A DNA stretch of 64,000 nt from Symbiotaphrina buchneri. Its lineage: Eukaryota; Ascomycota; Symbiotaphrinales; Symbiotaphrinaceae. Position 1 is the first letter of the stretch. Each line of letters begins with the position of its first letter. The stretch is from assembly GCA_001599915.1 (NCBI GenBank), contig BCIG01000007.1:1-64000 (forward strand), written 5' to 3'. The position numbers and the translations under genes were made by a program. Positions 11,097 through 21,500 of this stretch are shown here, in pieces. A model generated the notes under the pieces. It was not told the DNA's origin. It searched no databases and was given only the letters and a program-made list of their open reading frames with translations.

Positions 11097-13457
11097 ATGG
11101 AGAATCCAGTTACTAAGACCAGCTCCAAGCAAGAGAAGGTCAATGATATGGGCCAGACAGATACAGTCGCTGTGTCCAAGTATGACGAATACCTGGCCCT
11201 CTGCGAAACCTTCAGCGGTGCTCGTCTCCAGAAGCTCGTTCGCAAAGTGAGTAAGTCCCGATGTCGAGCATGTTTCGTCTGTAAAAGCCACTGAAGCCTG
11301 TAACCAGCTGGCATGTCCTACCGCAACTTATCTTCTTGTACTTGCTCAGCTACGTGGATAGGACGAATGTTGGTAAGATATGAATATGTTGACGTCGATG
11401 AAAGACTACAAGCTGATCTGCGGTGATAGGTAACGCCAAATTATTCGGAGCATTGGCGGATCTTAAGATGACTGGCCAACAATGGAACACTGGTCTATCG
11501 GTATTTTTCACGACTTATGGTTCGTAAATCTCTTCTCACAGATGGGATATGGATATGGCTAACAAGCATAGCATTTGGTGGGATGTAAGGAATGACCCAT
11601 CATATCGTCGCTAGAGTTCACTGACACGACCCCAAGTCCAGCAAACATTGCGCTGAAGAAAGTTGGCCCCAAGGTAGCTACGTTCCCGGGCAATCAACCA
11701 AATACCTGGTGGCTAACTGTTACTATAGATATGGCTTCCTACCATGATCACGGCTGACAGTATCATCCTGATATGCACCTCCCTTCAGTCAGGATTTGGC
11801 GGATGGATTGCCTTCCGTGTTCTCTTGGGTGCTGTCGAAGCAGGTGTTTTTCCAGGTTGTTCATTTGTTCTGAGCACATGGTAAGTCCATCAAGCCGCGT
11901 GTATGTGTGGATTCGCGCTCAGATACTTACATGGGGAAGGTACTCGCCCAAGGAAGTGCACTCCAGGATGGCGATTTTCTACTCCGGAGCGAGTTTGTAT
12001 GTCGATACTAGCGTGTATACACTTGAATCTCGCACACTTTCTAACCATTACTTATTCCAGAGCTGGTGCATTCTCAGGTCTTCTAGCCTATGCCATAGGG
12101 CAAGCCGATCACGTCTGGAGATATCGCGGCTGGCGCTGGATATACTGTCTCGAAGGTATGCCTCTTTTCGAACACAATAGCTGGATGCCTCCTTCCTAAC
12201 GCTTGTCGTCAGGACTGTTCACTTTCTTCGTGGGCATTGGTGCTTTCTTCGTTATTCAAGATTCTCCGGGCAAAGTAGGAAAGTGGCTTACGGACGAGGA
12301 AAAACGGTTTCTTGAATTACGACAGAAATATGCGGCGGGTGGTGAGACAGGCATTGCTGAGAAGGAAGGCTTCTCGTGGGTCGCTGCCAGACAGGCTTTC
12401 AAGGTAGGGCGCTGAGACCTTCGAGGGAATGACCAAGACTGATACTGCCTTTTGAACAGTCTTTCCACATCTATGCTATGTAAGCCCCGTGACCTTCGTC
12501 TCCAGATGGATGTCGAGAACCTGGTCTGACCGTCAACTAGCGCTCTTATGGAGTTCACACTCTGCGTCGTCGTGTATGGTGTCTCATTTGTACTTCCAAC
12601 CATGTTCGTGCCCTGCCTTTCTTGTTCTACCATGTTGCTGACCTTGATAGTATAAACAATCTCGGCTACTCTGCAGCACGGTCTCAGGCCATGACTGCGC
12701 CGCCATACATCTTCGCCTGTATCGTCACCGTGTTCTCCGGCTGGGCCGCAGACCGCTATAAGCAGAGAATGCTAGCCGTGGTGCTTCCGAATCTGCTGGC
12801 ACTATTGTACGTGTCCTTCGACTCATTTGGTTTTCACATTACTTACGATATATATCAAGCGGCTTCGTCATCATCATTGCCAGTGTCAGATACAAGCACC
12901 TGCCAGGTGTCACGCGTGAGTACTCCAACGACCCCTTTCGGTTTTCCCGTTGTTATTGTGCTCGGTCCGTGCTAACATTCCGGCCATAGTCTTTGGAGTC
13001 TTCTTCGCCATCGGTGGCCTGTACCCAATCTCCCCCGCCGTCACAGCCTGGATATCCCTCAACACCGCCGGCTCAATGAAGCGCGCCGTCGGGATCGCGG
13101 CCATGGTCTCGTTTTCCCAGCTCGGAGGCGTACGTCTCTCCCTCCCTCCCGTGTCCTCAGCCCATTCCCACCCGTGACCCAGCCATGCCATGAACTAACA
13201 CGCTCTCTCACAACCAGCTCGTCGGCTCCAACATCTACCTTACCAACGAATCGCCCACATACCCCGTCGGCTTTGGGGTTAGTATTAGTATGCTCGGTGT
13301 CTTTGGGTGTATCTGGCCGGTTATTTATCATTTTATATTGAAGCGCGTGAACGCGAGGAGGGCGAGAATAAGTGCTGAGGAGGTGCATGCGCTGTATACG
13401 GATGAGCAGCTGGCGGAGATGGGTGATGAGAGCCCGCTGTTTAGGTATGCGACTTGA
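11097..13457 (+). CDS. MFS transporter, Dal5/allantoate permease-like (ACS family), intron-dense
   Basis: Twelve-TM carrier of the anion:cation symporter group (allantoate, nicotinate, small amino-acid-like solutes). Fifteen exons: 11097-11246, 11297-11372, 11430-11519, 11572-11584, 11637-11673, 11729-11880, 11940-11996, 12061-12155, 12213-12403, 12460-12479, 12541-12603, 12651-12806, 12860-12915, 12990-13129, 13218-13457; total 1536 nt (511 aa). Motifs: LLSYVDRTNVGNAKLFG (TM1), GAVEAGVFPGCSFVLSTWY (TM4), FSGWAADRYKQR, and LVGSNIYLTNESPTYPVGF near TM11. The first acceptor (about 11296) is uncertain. Two micro-exons (13 and 20 nt) are required for the conserved frame. Divergent from the D-amino-acid oxidase, which suggests it imports that enzyme's substrate (inference). 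Confidence 0.88.
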
Positions 13458-13685
13458 GCGGTGGTAGGGTGTGTATTGAACAGCAGTTGGGTAGGATCGT
13501 AGAATGTGGATGTGGGAAACATACCCCAGGTCCAATAATGATGGATGGAGTGATGCTTATATTGGCAGGAGGCAAAAGGTGTAGCTCCCACTATAGATTC
13601 TCTGGAATGCGCCAATTCTTCCTCGGTGTACCGCGTCTTCTGAGGATTCTCACCTGGTCCAGGATACGGTTCCAACCACCCCCTT

Positions 13686-15287
13686 TTACTGCACCGGTAG
13701 CCCCAACACCGACCCGCTGAGCCCCTGCCAATCCTCCACTAGAGCCATCCTGCAAAGGTCATACCCAATTCTGACAACCTCCGTCGTCTCCTCTTCCGAG
13801 CCCCACTTCACGCGCTGCGGCCAAACAGCCAAATGCGCGCCAGCATGGACAGCCACCCTCTTCCACCAGCCCCTCTCCCTCACCAACCCACCCTGCCTCA
13901 GCACTCCCTCCTGCCCCAGACCCTCCAGCCTCAGGCCCTCCAGATACGCCTCCAAAAAGCCCCTCATCAGGCCCCTGCCACCACAGAAGCGATCCAGAAG
14001 GAACGCCTCCGCCATGAACTGGCCCACATCCGTCGCGCCACACCCGCGACGCACCATCTCCCAATCGACCACCGTCAAGCCCACCTCCACCTCCCCTCCC
14101 TCCCCTTTCCCGTCTGTCTGCACCTCCCCACCCAGAAAATTCCCCGGCCAGCAATCACCATGACATAAGCACTCATCATCCTCCTCCAGCCTTGCTCCAA
14201 ACTCCTCCTCCGCCCTCCTTCTCACCTCCTTATCCAGCCAGCGCCCGAGCCGCCCGCCGAGGGTTGCCACGTCCAGCGCGGTGTCGACGTACACGGTTTT
14301 CAGCGTACGGTAGGCGAAGCCGGCGTCGGAGAGGAGGACATGTGCGCTGGGGTCGAAGTGCAGGATGGAGGGGAGCGTCACTGGCGTGATGTTTGCTGGG
14401 GGAGGGGATAGGGTGGGAGGCAGGATGGTCAAGGCGGCGTGTTCGAATGTTTGGCGGGTGGTGGAGGGTTTCCCGACTTTTCAGCTGGGGATAAAAGTGA
14501 ATCAGAACCCGAGTGCAGTAGCACCTCAGAGGCTTTGGCGAGCAACGGTACCAAGGTACCAAGTTCCCAGCGCGCCCATTCACCATTAGTAGCTATATAT
14601 ATTACAATAAGTTCCTCACTTTCAATAATTCCAATGAGTACTGGCCTAGTGGTTAGAGGGGACGCCCTCGAATTACTGGCGGGGGAAAGTGGTGGTGCTG
14701 GGGTAACGCCTGAGTTGGGACGCCAACTTGGGGAGCCTGACAAAGCGCAGCAAAAGACGTTGGAGTCTTTTCATAAGGGTTGCCCGCTGGCGGGTGGCCC
14801 CTAACTTTATGCCTCCCTCATCGAGATCACCTGATCAGGTGTATAGCCCGGGTTCAAATCGCGTCGGTGACGTGATTATTTCTTTTTTTTATTTTCTTTT
14901 TTTATGGCTGTAATTGTTGTTATCAGAGTCATTGTCTGAAGGATTGAATCCACAACCTTGCAGGCTAGAATCACAGGATCTCACTCTAAATCTCCAAGCC
15001 TTGATTGAGGATTGGCCAGATAGTCACCTCCTAAGAAAGTCATGAATGTGACTGTACCTAAGCACTTGTGTTATAAGACAAAACATCTGACTGCCAATGA
15101 TCAACTATCAAGGGGGCGGAGGCGATGTAGGGCGCGGCGTGTTGAGGATAAGGGAGCTGCAGGTGGAGGAGCTGGTGATTTGGTATAGGAAGTTGCCTGT
15201 CCCGCCGGAGAGGGGTGTTATGCTGGTGTAGGGGATGGAGTGGGCGTCGAGGTAGGTTGCTACGGAGGAGGGTGTTGTTAGGGGCAA
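13686..15287 (-). pseudogene. Aminoglycoside-phosphotransferase-like kinase, split by an insertion
   Basis: APH-family small-molecule kinase (host gene). The C-terminal part (14477 down to 13686) reads TTRQTFEHAALTIL, then the catalytic CLCHGDCWPGNFL (HGDxxxxN) and metal-binding VVDWE. The N-terminal nucleotide lobe lies separately at about 15287-15110 in the same orientation: VATYLDAHSIPYTSI, then PLSGGTGNFLYQI (glycine loop). Between the halves are ~630 bp of unrelated sequence. Two further defects are likely: the expected start reads TTG instead of ATG at 15287, and one base seems missing just after SSLIL, since the next frame resumes HAAPYIASAP. Lobe order and orientation match one ancestral gene, so disruption by insertion is the simplest reading. 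Substrate unknown. Confidence 0.7.
14478..15109 (+). mobile_element. Non-coding insertion with Pol III-like boxes inside the APH-like gene (possible SINE/MITE)
   Basis: About 630 bp without a coding frame that interrupts the kinase. It contains an A-box-like TGGCCTAGTGGTTAGAGG (about 14643), a B-box-like GGGTTCAAATC (about 14866) followed by long T runs (14880-14905), a palindrome CACCTGATCAGGTG, and on the minus strand a second B-box-like GTGGATTCAATCC near 14950. Spacing of A and B boxes (~220 bp) is too long for a tRNA, and I could not fold a full cloverleaf. Clear target-site duplications were not found. A tRNA-derived SINE or composite of tRNA-like pieces is a guess; the insertion itself is the solid part. 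Confidence 0.4.
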
Positions 15288-15914
15288 TTTTTTTCGTGCT
15301 GCGCTGCGGGGGAGGATCGGGATGGTAGGGTGCAGGGAAGGGTGAGATGGAAGATTAGAAGAAAGATGTAGAATGGCGCAAAGTGAGGCACCACTTGTGG
15401 GTTAGAACATTAATTTCATGCATTAATAATGAGAATTCGAATTTCTCTCCTGGCTAAAGATTGTGAATGATGAGAACCGAAGTTGGTGTCGTCGTTCCTG
15501 TTTGTATACTTCACCGTAATTCAACGTTGAGGTTACAATTAACCCGGATATGAAATCGACTAAGTGACTAAAGTCACTGCTCGTAATAATATTGCCTTGG
15601 CAACAGGCAGACTCAGCAGCTTACGGCTGTGTTCATTTTGGTGTTCCACGGCGTCAAGTGAGTCACCTCCAAGAAGTAAATGGTCTGGATTGAAACTCTC
15701 CTGACTGATTCACACAATCTGCCACTCCCTGGCCCCGACAATCATCCTCCACCATTTCCAGCCATTACCCCATTACCTCCCGAGTCCTTCTACACATCCC
15801 TTTCAACACTCCGCTTCCACAACCCTTTTCCTCAATCCAGCCTCCAACAGAGCATTACTCACCCCCTCCTCACCCCCTGCTCCCTCCCTTTCCCCCATTC
15901 CCCATCCCCCTCGC
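15288..15914. other. Intergenic, with a short open frame of unknown meaning
   Basis: Between the kinase N-lobe and the 3' end of the second Zn2Cys6 gene. A plus-strand frame from ATG 15680 (93 aa, Pro/Ser-rich) runs over the end of the neighbouring gene; it has no recognisable motif and I do not call it a gene. Confidence 0.35.
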
Positions 15915-17712
15915 TCACCACCTCCCCACGCTCTTATTTCCCCACTCCCTCCCCGTCCTAACAATATCCCTCCCAAACCTAATGCCCTTCCCCTCGGTCA
16001 CCAATCCCTCCAGGACCTGCTGGCACCACACGCGCTCGCGCTCTCGTCCTTGTCGTTGGAACGAATGCATCGCGACGCGCAGGGGGAAGATGAACCAGTG
16101 GATGCCCAAGTACCCCGCTTCCGGGCGCGTGCAGTATGCTGCGGAGCGGGCGATGAGGGTGGAGAATGTCGTGAGGGAGGAGAATGTGGTTATGGAGGAG
16201 AAGGAGGAGGAGGAGGGGGAGGTGGTGGAGGAGGAGGAGGAGGAGGAGGAGGAGGAGGAGGAGGATGTGGCTGATGAGCCCGTGGGAGTTTGCGCGGGTT
16301 GTGAGGCGCCCGAAGGAACGGTAGAGGACCTTGAGGGCGGCGTAGGTGGACCAGTTAAGGCTTTCATCACCGCCCCATGAATAATCCTCAGCGCCCAATA
16401 GATCGTCAACGTATCCGCAAGCTGAATACTCATGAACACCAGCGGCTGCTCCTCAAACGGGCCATTCAACCCCTCAGCCAGCTCCGCCGGTCGCGCAGGC
16501 CGGTACAGCGGCTCGGGAAACGAGGCGGTCAAGTCCGCGTACCAGGCTTCGAAGCGCTCCTTGAGGAGTTGACAGGTTTGTAGTAGGACAGCGAAATGCT
16601 GTTGCCTATCCATGGAGCTGGGGGAGTTGGGGGAATTAGTGCTGAGGGAGTCGAGAGATTCGAGTATGCTGGGGAGACTGAGGCCGATGTCGAAGAGCCG
16701 CTGCAGAGGGTCTTTCTCGCTGGGCGATGTGCACCATCCGTTTTGAGCGAAGAAGGATGCGCGGCGGTATTGTAGGCCACGGATGAGCTGTTCCTCTTCA
16801 TCAGCCGTTTGCCCAGGCTATCACACTACACACCTCTCCCAGAAAGGATCCGGATCAGCAAGAGGGACCAAAAACCTACCGCCGACCGTCTCGCATCCTC
16901 CAACAGCGCCCTTGCCAGCAGCGACCTCGTCTCCTGTCCCGGCCCCCTGACGCGCACAAGCTTATCCACGCCCTCCTCATGCTTCGTCCAGCCCTCATGC
17001 GTGCCCAGCGTGCTCTCATGCAACTCATAGACCGACAACACGCGCGCCGCGGCAAGGGTTTCGTCCGCGAGCGAGGCCTGCGGCGAGTAGATTGCCCGCT
17101 GCAGCAGATGCAGCGCGCGCCCGTGCAGTTGGATGCCTTGCGTTAGGAGTGCGGAGTCGTTGCGCAGCCGCCCGAGTTTGGTTAGGGAGAGCGCGATGAG
17201 CGCGGTGTCCAGTGCTGGCCCCCGGGTTGGGAGCGTGCTGGCGAGGTGCAGTCAGGAGGGGGCGTGGGTGCTGCTGCTGGAGAGAGAGGTGGAGGGGAGG
17301 TAGAATGTGAGGAACGTGCCGAGGATGCCTTCGGAGAGGGCGTTATCGGGTTTTATTTGTGGAGGTAATGGCACTGCGGTATCGGGATCTGTAGTGTGCT
17401 TCGATGGAGATGATAGCAAAGGTTTATGAGCCGGAGCTGACATGGCCGATGCGGTCTCCTGCCCTTTCCGCAAAAAGCCTTGAGGTGTCTTATTGATGAA
17501 CGTAGCTTCCCGCGCGTACCCTTCGCACACGCGCTTGCTCTTGAGACATTGCCCGCATTGTGGCGTCTGCAGGTCGCACTGGGCGGCGCATAGCAGCATC
17601 AGCGTCATGCCATGCACACAGACTTCCGGGTTTCAATGGGAGGTCAGCTTACTGCGATCTTCCGCCGCCGGCATGTATTGCAGCCTTTGGACTTCCCTCG
17701 AATGCCCACCAT
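15915..17712 (-). pseudogene. Zn2Cys6 transcription factor with one in-frame stop
   Basis: Exons (minus): 17712-17653, 17578-16880, 16817-15915; 1662 nt. The cluster is split by the first intron: KGCNTCRRRKIAC joined to DLQTPQCGQCLKSKRVCEGY. Then GILGTFLTFYLPSTS, ALDTALIALSLTKLGR, LSVYELHESTLGTHEGW, a third exon with EEQLIRGLQYRRASFFAQNG, PLQRLFDIGLSLPSILES, and a C-terminal IHWFIFPLRVAMHSF. At 17254-17252 a TGA stands where relatives have Trp in an APS-W-LHLAS context; the frame is open on both sides. A TGG-to-TGA transition fits a young nonsense mutation or consensus error. An intron skipping the stop would need a weak GTTCCT donor and would delete conserved residues. A long poly-Ser run sits around 16190-16270. 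Confidence 0.65.
16194..16264. repeat. (GGA)n microsatellite encoding poly-Ser
   Basis: Nearly pure GGA/GAG triplets on the plus strand; read on the minus strand as TCC codons they give a Ser tract in the regulator above. A likely site of replication-slippage length variation. Confidence 0.85.
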
Positions 17713-18630
17713 GGTCAGAAAGGATATCTGAAAGGGTTGCGGTGGTACACGTTCAAAAGCCAAGACGCCGGAACTGGACCACTTGTGCGAGAGCTCATCC
17801 GAGGTGCAGAGGGAATGAAGGATGAAGGCGGAAAGCCTGAGATTCGGCTTCTTGAGCTACCCCTTTCAGGGTCTCAAGTTGCGAGCCCGTGGCGCGGTGC
17901 GCCCCTGGCGGTCGCGGCTTGTCTGCGGAAGAAGCTTGCGCGGACGAACCGGCGTATACGCTACCCCGCTGCCATGATCGAATCGCGCAGGACACTATTC
18001 CTAATAAGGGTGCCAAGATGCGAGTGCTGTGCCACTCGGTCCCGCTGCCTGGGACAGGAACAAGCCCATCTAAGAATCCGATCCCCTGGGAATAAGCCCC
18101 GGGTGCTAATGGGCATCAATAATCTGCGAGAGCCAATGCCCCGCCTCGGACCCCACGACTTTGAATGGTAGCTGCTTTCGAGCTGAGCGCTGGAGCCACT
18201 CAATGCACCTTCGGCTCGGTCGTTGATTGGCTGTGCTGCGCCTATTGTAAAGTTGGAGGGAAATTGGTAGCTTGCAGAGCTGTTGCCAATGACGGCAAGC
18301 CCCTGAAGAACGAGGTCATTCAGCTCTCCGGAAACTTCCCAAATAGTCCTGCGCATGAACAGATCTGCAGGGCAAGCGGCTGTGATGATGCTTGTTCCTG
18401 AGATATGATACCCAGTATGGCAAGGTCACTGCTGCTCTCCTAGCCAGCTACTCCCCAACGGAGTATAAGAAGCCCTGCAGCTCCTTCAACTTTTCCTTGC
18501 TTGCTTCCTCCTCTTCATCCAAGTCAAGGAAATTCGGTGCTCTCTCGTCTCGCCTCGTCTTGTTGCGCTCAATCTCTTGCCCTCATCCTGACAGCCAGAA
18601 CCCCGTGTCCCAGGACTTCCAGTCTGCGCC
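17713..18630. other. Intergenic / divergent promoters
   Basis: Upstream of both the Zn2Cys6 gene (-) and the secreted protein gene (+). Pyrimidine-rich just before 18631. No gene supported. Confidence 0.45.
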
Positions 18631-19562
18631 ATGCGTCCTCGACAAGGCCTCGCACTCTTCTTCTCTCTTTTCCTCCTATCGATCCCAAGCCACTCTTCGT
18701 CTCCGCCTGCCCTCCCGCCTTTGACCTGGCTTTTCAACGTCAGCATCGCGCTCGTCACGCCCGAGGAGTCACCTATCCCGCTCTCCCTCGGCGGAATCCA
18801 GCTCAGTACGCACCTCTCCCCTTCTCCATTCCTACCCATCTCAGCATAAGCTCACACCACTGTGTACCTCAGTCGAGCCATTAACCAACGGCACCATCTC
18901 CGGGCCTGCTCTGAACGGAACCATCTCCGGGGGCATCGCGTACCCCACTGCCAATCAGAACGAGTCTGTGCAGTACCCGCAGATCGTGCTGTACGGCACG
19001 ACGACGGATAATAAGACTAACTTCATCGTCGAGGAGGTTGGGACTGGGACTGGCGGGGACCAGTATTCGCGTATTGTAAGCTCGAACACCCACACCCAAT
19101 CCACTGTTCCTCAACCCCAATGGTCGTTGGGGTCTGGACAATGGAGTATACCCAGGCTGATACTGTTTGTTGCTCGGTCTAGCAAGTCAACGCCGGCGAG
19201 AAATACAGCTACCTGCAGGACGAGTTCATCCTGGGGCACATCGAGGCGGATCGGCAGACCGCTACTGTGGCGGTGACGTGCTGGTGTGTCGGCTGCAGCG
19301 TGGCGGATGTGGCTACCATCAACGGCGGTGGCACGAATAGTACTGGTACGGGTACAGCAAAGTAAGGTCCGCCGCACTTCCCTCATAGCCTCGTCGTGTA
19401 TTGTACGTTTCTATTCACGGGAGCTGACTGGTCCAAAGCACCTCTTCTCAGTCGACGAGCGCCTCGACCGCCTTTAGCACGTCGTCTGCGGAGGTAGTGC
19501 GGCTGAACGGGAGGAGCGCGTGGGTGCTGGGGGCGCTCGCGATTTTGATTTGGTTACTCTGA
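18631..19562 (+). CDS. Secreted, probably GPI-anchored DUF3237-like protein
   Basis: Exons 18631-18805, 18873-19075, 19183-19361, 19439-19562; 681 nt (226 aa). The N-terminus is a signal peptide (RQGLALFFSLFLLSIPSHS). The body has LTNGTISGPALNGTISGG followed by YPQIVLYGTTTDNKTNFI, resembling the DUF3237/UPF0311 barrel fold in which a G-x-x-NGT element precedes the strands. Several N-glycosylation sequons (NGT, NES, NKT, NST) and two close Cys (CWCVGC) are visible. The C-terminus is Ser/Thr-rich and ends in the hydrophobic segment VLGALAILIWLL, typical of a GPI-anchor signal. The third acceptor at 19438 follows a GCTGAC branch site. DUF3237 membership is a pattern match by eye; biological role unknown. 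Confidence 0.65.
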
Positions 19563-20228
19563 TGCAGTCACCTGTCAAGGGGCCAGAAAGGGATCCATAG
19601 GATATTCGTTAGGATGTGACGGTTCTTTTCCGGCATAGGCCAGCAGTTCGACCGCATCTGCAGTCATGTACCACTTTAGCAGAATAATATTTAACGAGCT
19701 CAGCTGCTCTGAAGGCCGCATCCCGTCTCGGCACCGTAAGCAGGTACAACTTATGAGGTTCTCAAGAGTCGCGTAGAAGTCTAGACCATGCGGAGTTGAA
19801 ACCTCGCGCCACCCAAGTCTGGGGTAAGCATTCAGCCTCGCGGTCTCAACCACGCTCTTGCCATTGTGTGAAGACGGCGAAATGGGCATGGCGCATGAAA
19901 TTCCCTCATCCCATGCCTGTCAAAAAGCGGGGAAGCAAACCTCTCCGGATGCTGGCGGCATCATTGGGGGTGGCACGGCATACGGCATGCGTTTGCAGGC
20001 GTGTCATGTGCATGGACTCCGTCTCAGCTGCTGACGTTGGATTTGACCGGGGGTTCGATGGGGGCCCATGGGTGAACGGAGCTGCAGCCTGCATGATGGA
20101 GGTGCCAGGTAGCTGACGATAGAAGTATAAGAGGCATGGTCATCTTGCAGCAGGTGGATATCGCAAGTTCTTCAATCGACGGGGTCTTCGAAGAAATATT
20201 TCATCTCAACATCGACATCGACATCATC
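19563..20228. other. Intergenic
   Basis: No gene supported. The last ~100 bp are the likely promoter and leader of the small secreted protein. Confidence 0.45.
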
Positions 20229-20827
20229 ATGGTCGCCTGCACTCGCCCCACTCTGGCTTTCACGGCTCTCCTGTTGTTGGGCCTTGTGTAAGTACCTCTC
20301 ATTTCTACAGCCCTCTGAACTGCTCCTCACCCTCCTACCAGCCTTTCACCATACGTCCAATACTTCTCACCATAGACTTCGCACTACGCCTTCAAAGACT
20401 CTTGTTGCTAACACCTTTCCCCACAGCACCGCGCAACCAGAGATGCCCGCATGTCCGACCACGACGACGATCACGCGGTTTCTCGAGCCGACTGACTGCC
20501 GGACGAAAACAAGTTTCACTGCGACGACGACGCAGACCGTGGACGTGGATTGTAGTGGCTGCTCCAGCATTGTGGCGACGACTACCACGAGGGATTTGGG
20601 GCCTGGACCGGTGCGTTTGCTTCCTTACCTTTTCTTCTGGCTTGTTTATTTCTTTTCCTTTTCTGGGATTTTCTTTTTTGTAGTCACTGGGGGAGAGGGC
20701 ACATTTCGAAAAGCTGATGCTTTCTGGCGGTTAGGAATGCAACCCGACGTTGAGCACGACGACGATTGAGACGGATACGACTACTACCGCGTGGGAGTGC
20801 GCGCCCTCATATGTGGACGAGCTTTGA
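20229..20827 (+). CDS. Small secreted Thr/Cys-rich protein
   Basis: Exons 20229-20287, 20427-20610, 20735-20827; 336 nt (111 aa). Signal peptide: TLAFTALLLLGLVTAQ. The mature part is short and Thr-rich (TTTTITRFL, TATTTQTV, STTTIETDTTTTAW) with six cysteines. No GPI signal is visible. Splice sites are GTAAGT/CACAG and GTGCGT/TTAG; the exon phases agree. It sits next to another secreted protein gene on the same strand. This size and composition resemble fungal small secreted or wall-associated proteins; no specific family recognised. Confidence 0.65.
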
Positions 20828-21500
20828 AACAGAGCAGGGAAACATGCTCGTTGAATGGGCTTTGGGCGATTCACGCAAAAGGAGATGGCCTGCTGTACCT
20901 CGTAGTTGGAAAATGGCGATGAATACTTCAACGAGCTAGTTTCACTTTCGGGAGCGCTACGTTGGTTGAGATAGGATTATAATCCAAAAGTTTGCTTAAT
21001 GTCAATTGATCATCTCATCTTGTGATTTATATCCACTGCTTCGCGGCGACCCAGATGCCTTAATTGAAGAGTGAATGCCTCGTGTGCACGAAGGGGCTTC
21101 GGTACTTCAATACATTTAGCCAGCACACTTGTGACGTAATCCCGTGCAGTGACAGCCGGCGAGCCGGGATCCACTCTCACTTACCGAGATCTTACTCTTC
21201 ACCTACCTTAGCATAATCGCGACTGTTGAGACCAAGGCATCGTCAACCTCCTCGAGAATGCTGCAGGTCGCTGTACTCTTTTCAGAGCACGCTGGACTAG
21301 GATCACTGCATTTTTGTTAGCAATGATACCATCAGCTCGATAGCAAACAGGGAATCTGGCTCTTGTCATCGCCGCCCTCCACGCCAAGCAGGCTCCAGGT
21401 TTCGCCCGCTAAGAGGGCAATACCTACGAGCCTCACGACGGCGCTTTTGAAGCTACCGGGCGGACATTAAGCACGCGAACATCATCTTGGACTAGCCATC
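20828..21500. other. Intergenic
   Basis: No gene supported; contains the upstream region of the PX-associated protein gene. Confidence 0.45.

Noticed and set aside
14638-14880. A tRNA gene with a long intron
   Set aside because: A- and B-box-like motifs are present, but the acceptor stem ends do not pair and the T stem has mismatches; box spacing is about 220 bp.
15680-15961. 93-codon plus-strand ORF before the second Zn2Cys6 gene
   Set aside because: Pro/Ser/Leu low complexity with no motif; overlaps the end of a real gene in antisense.
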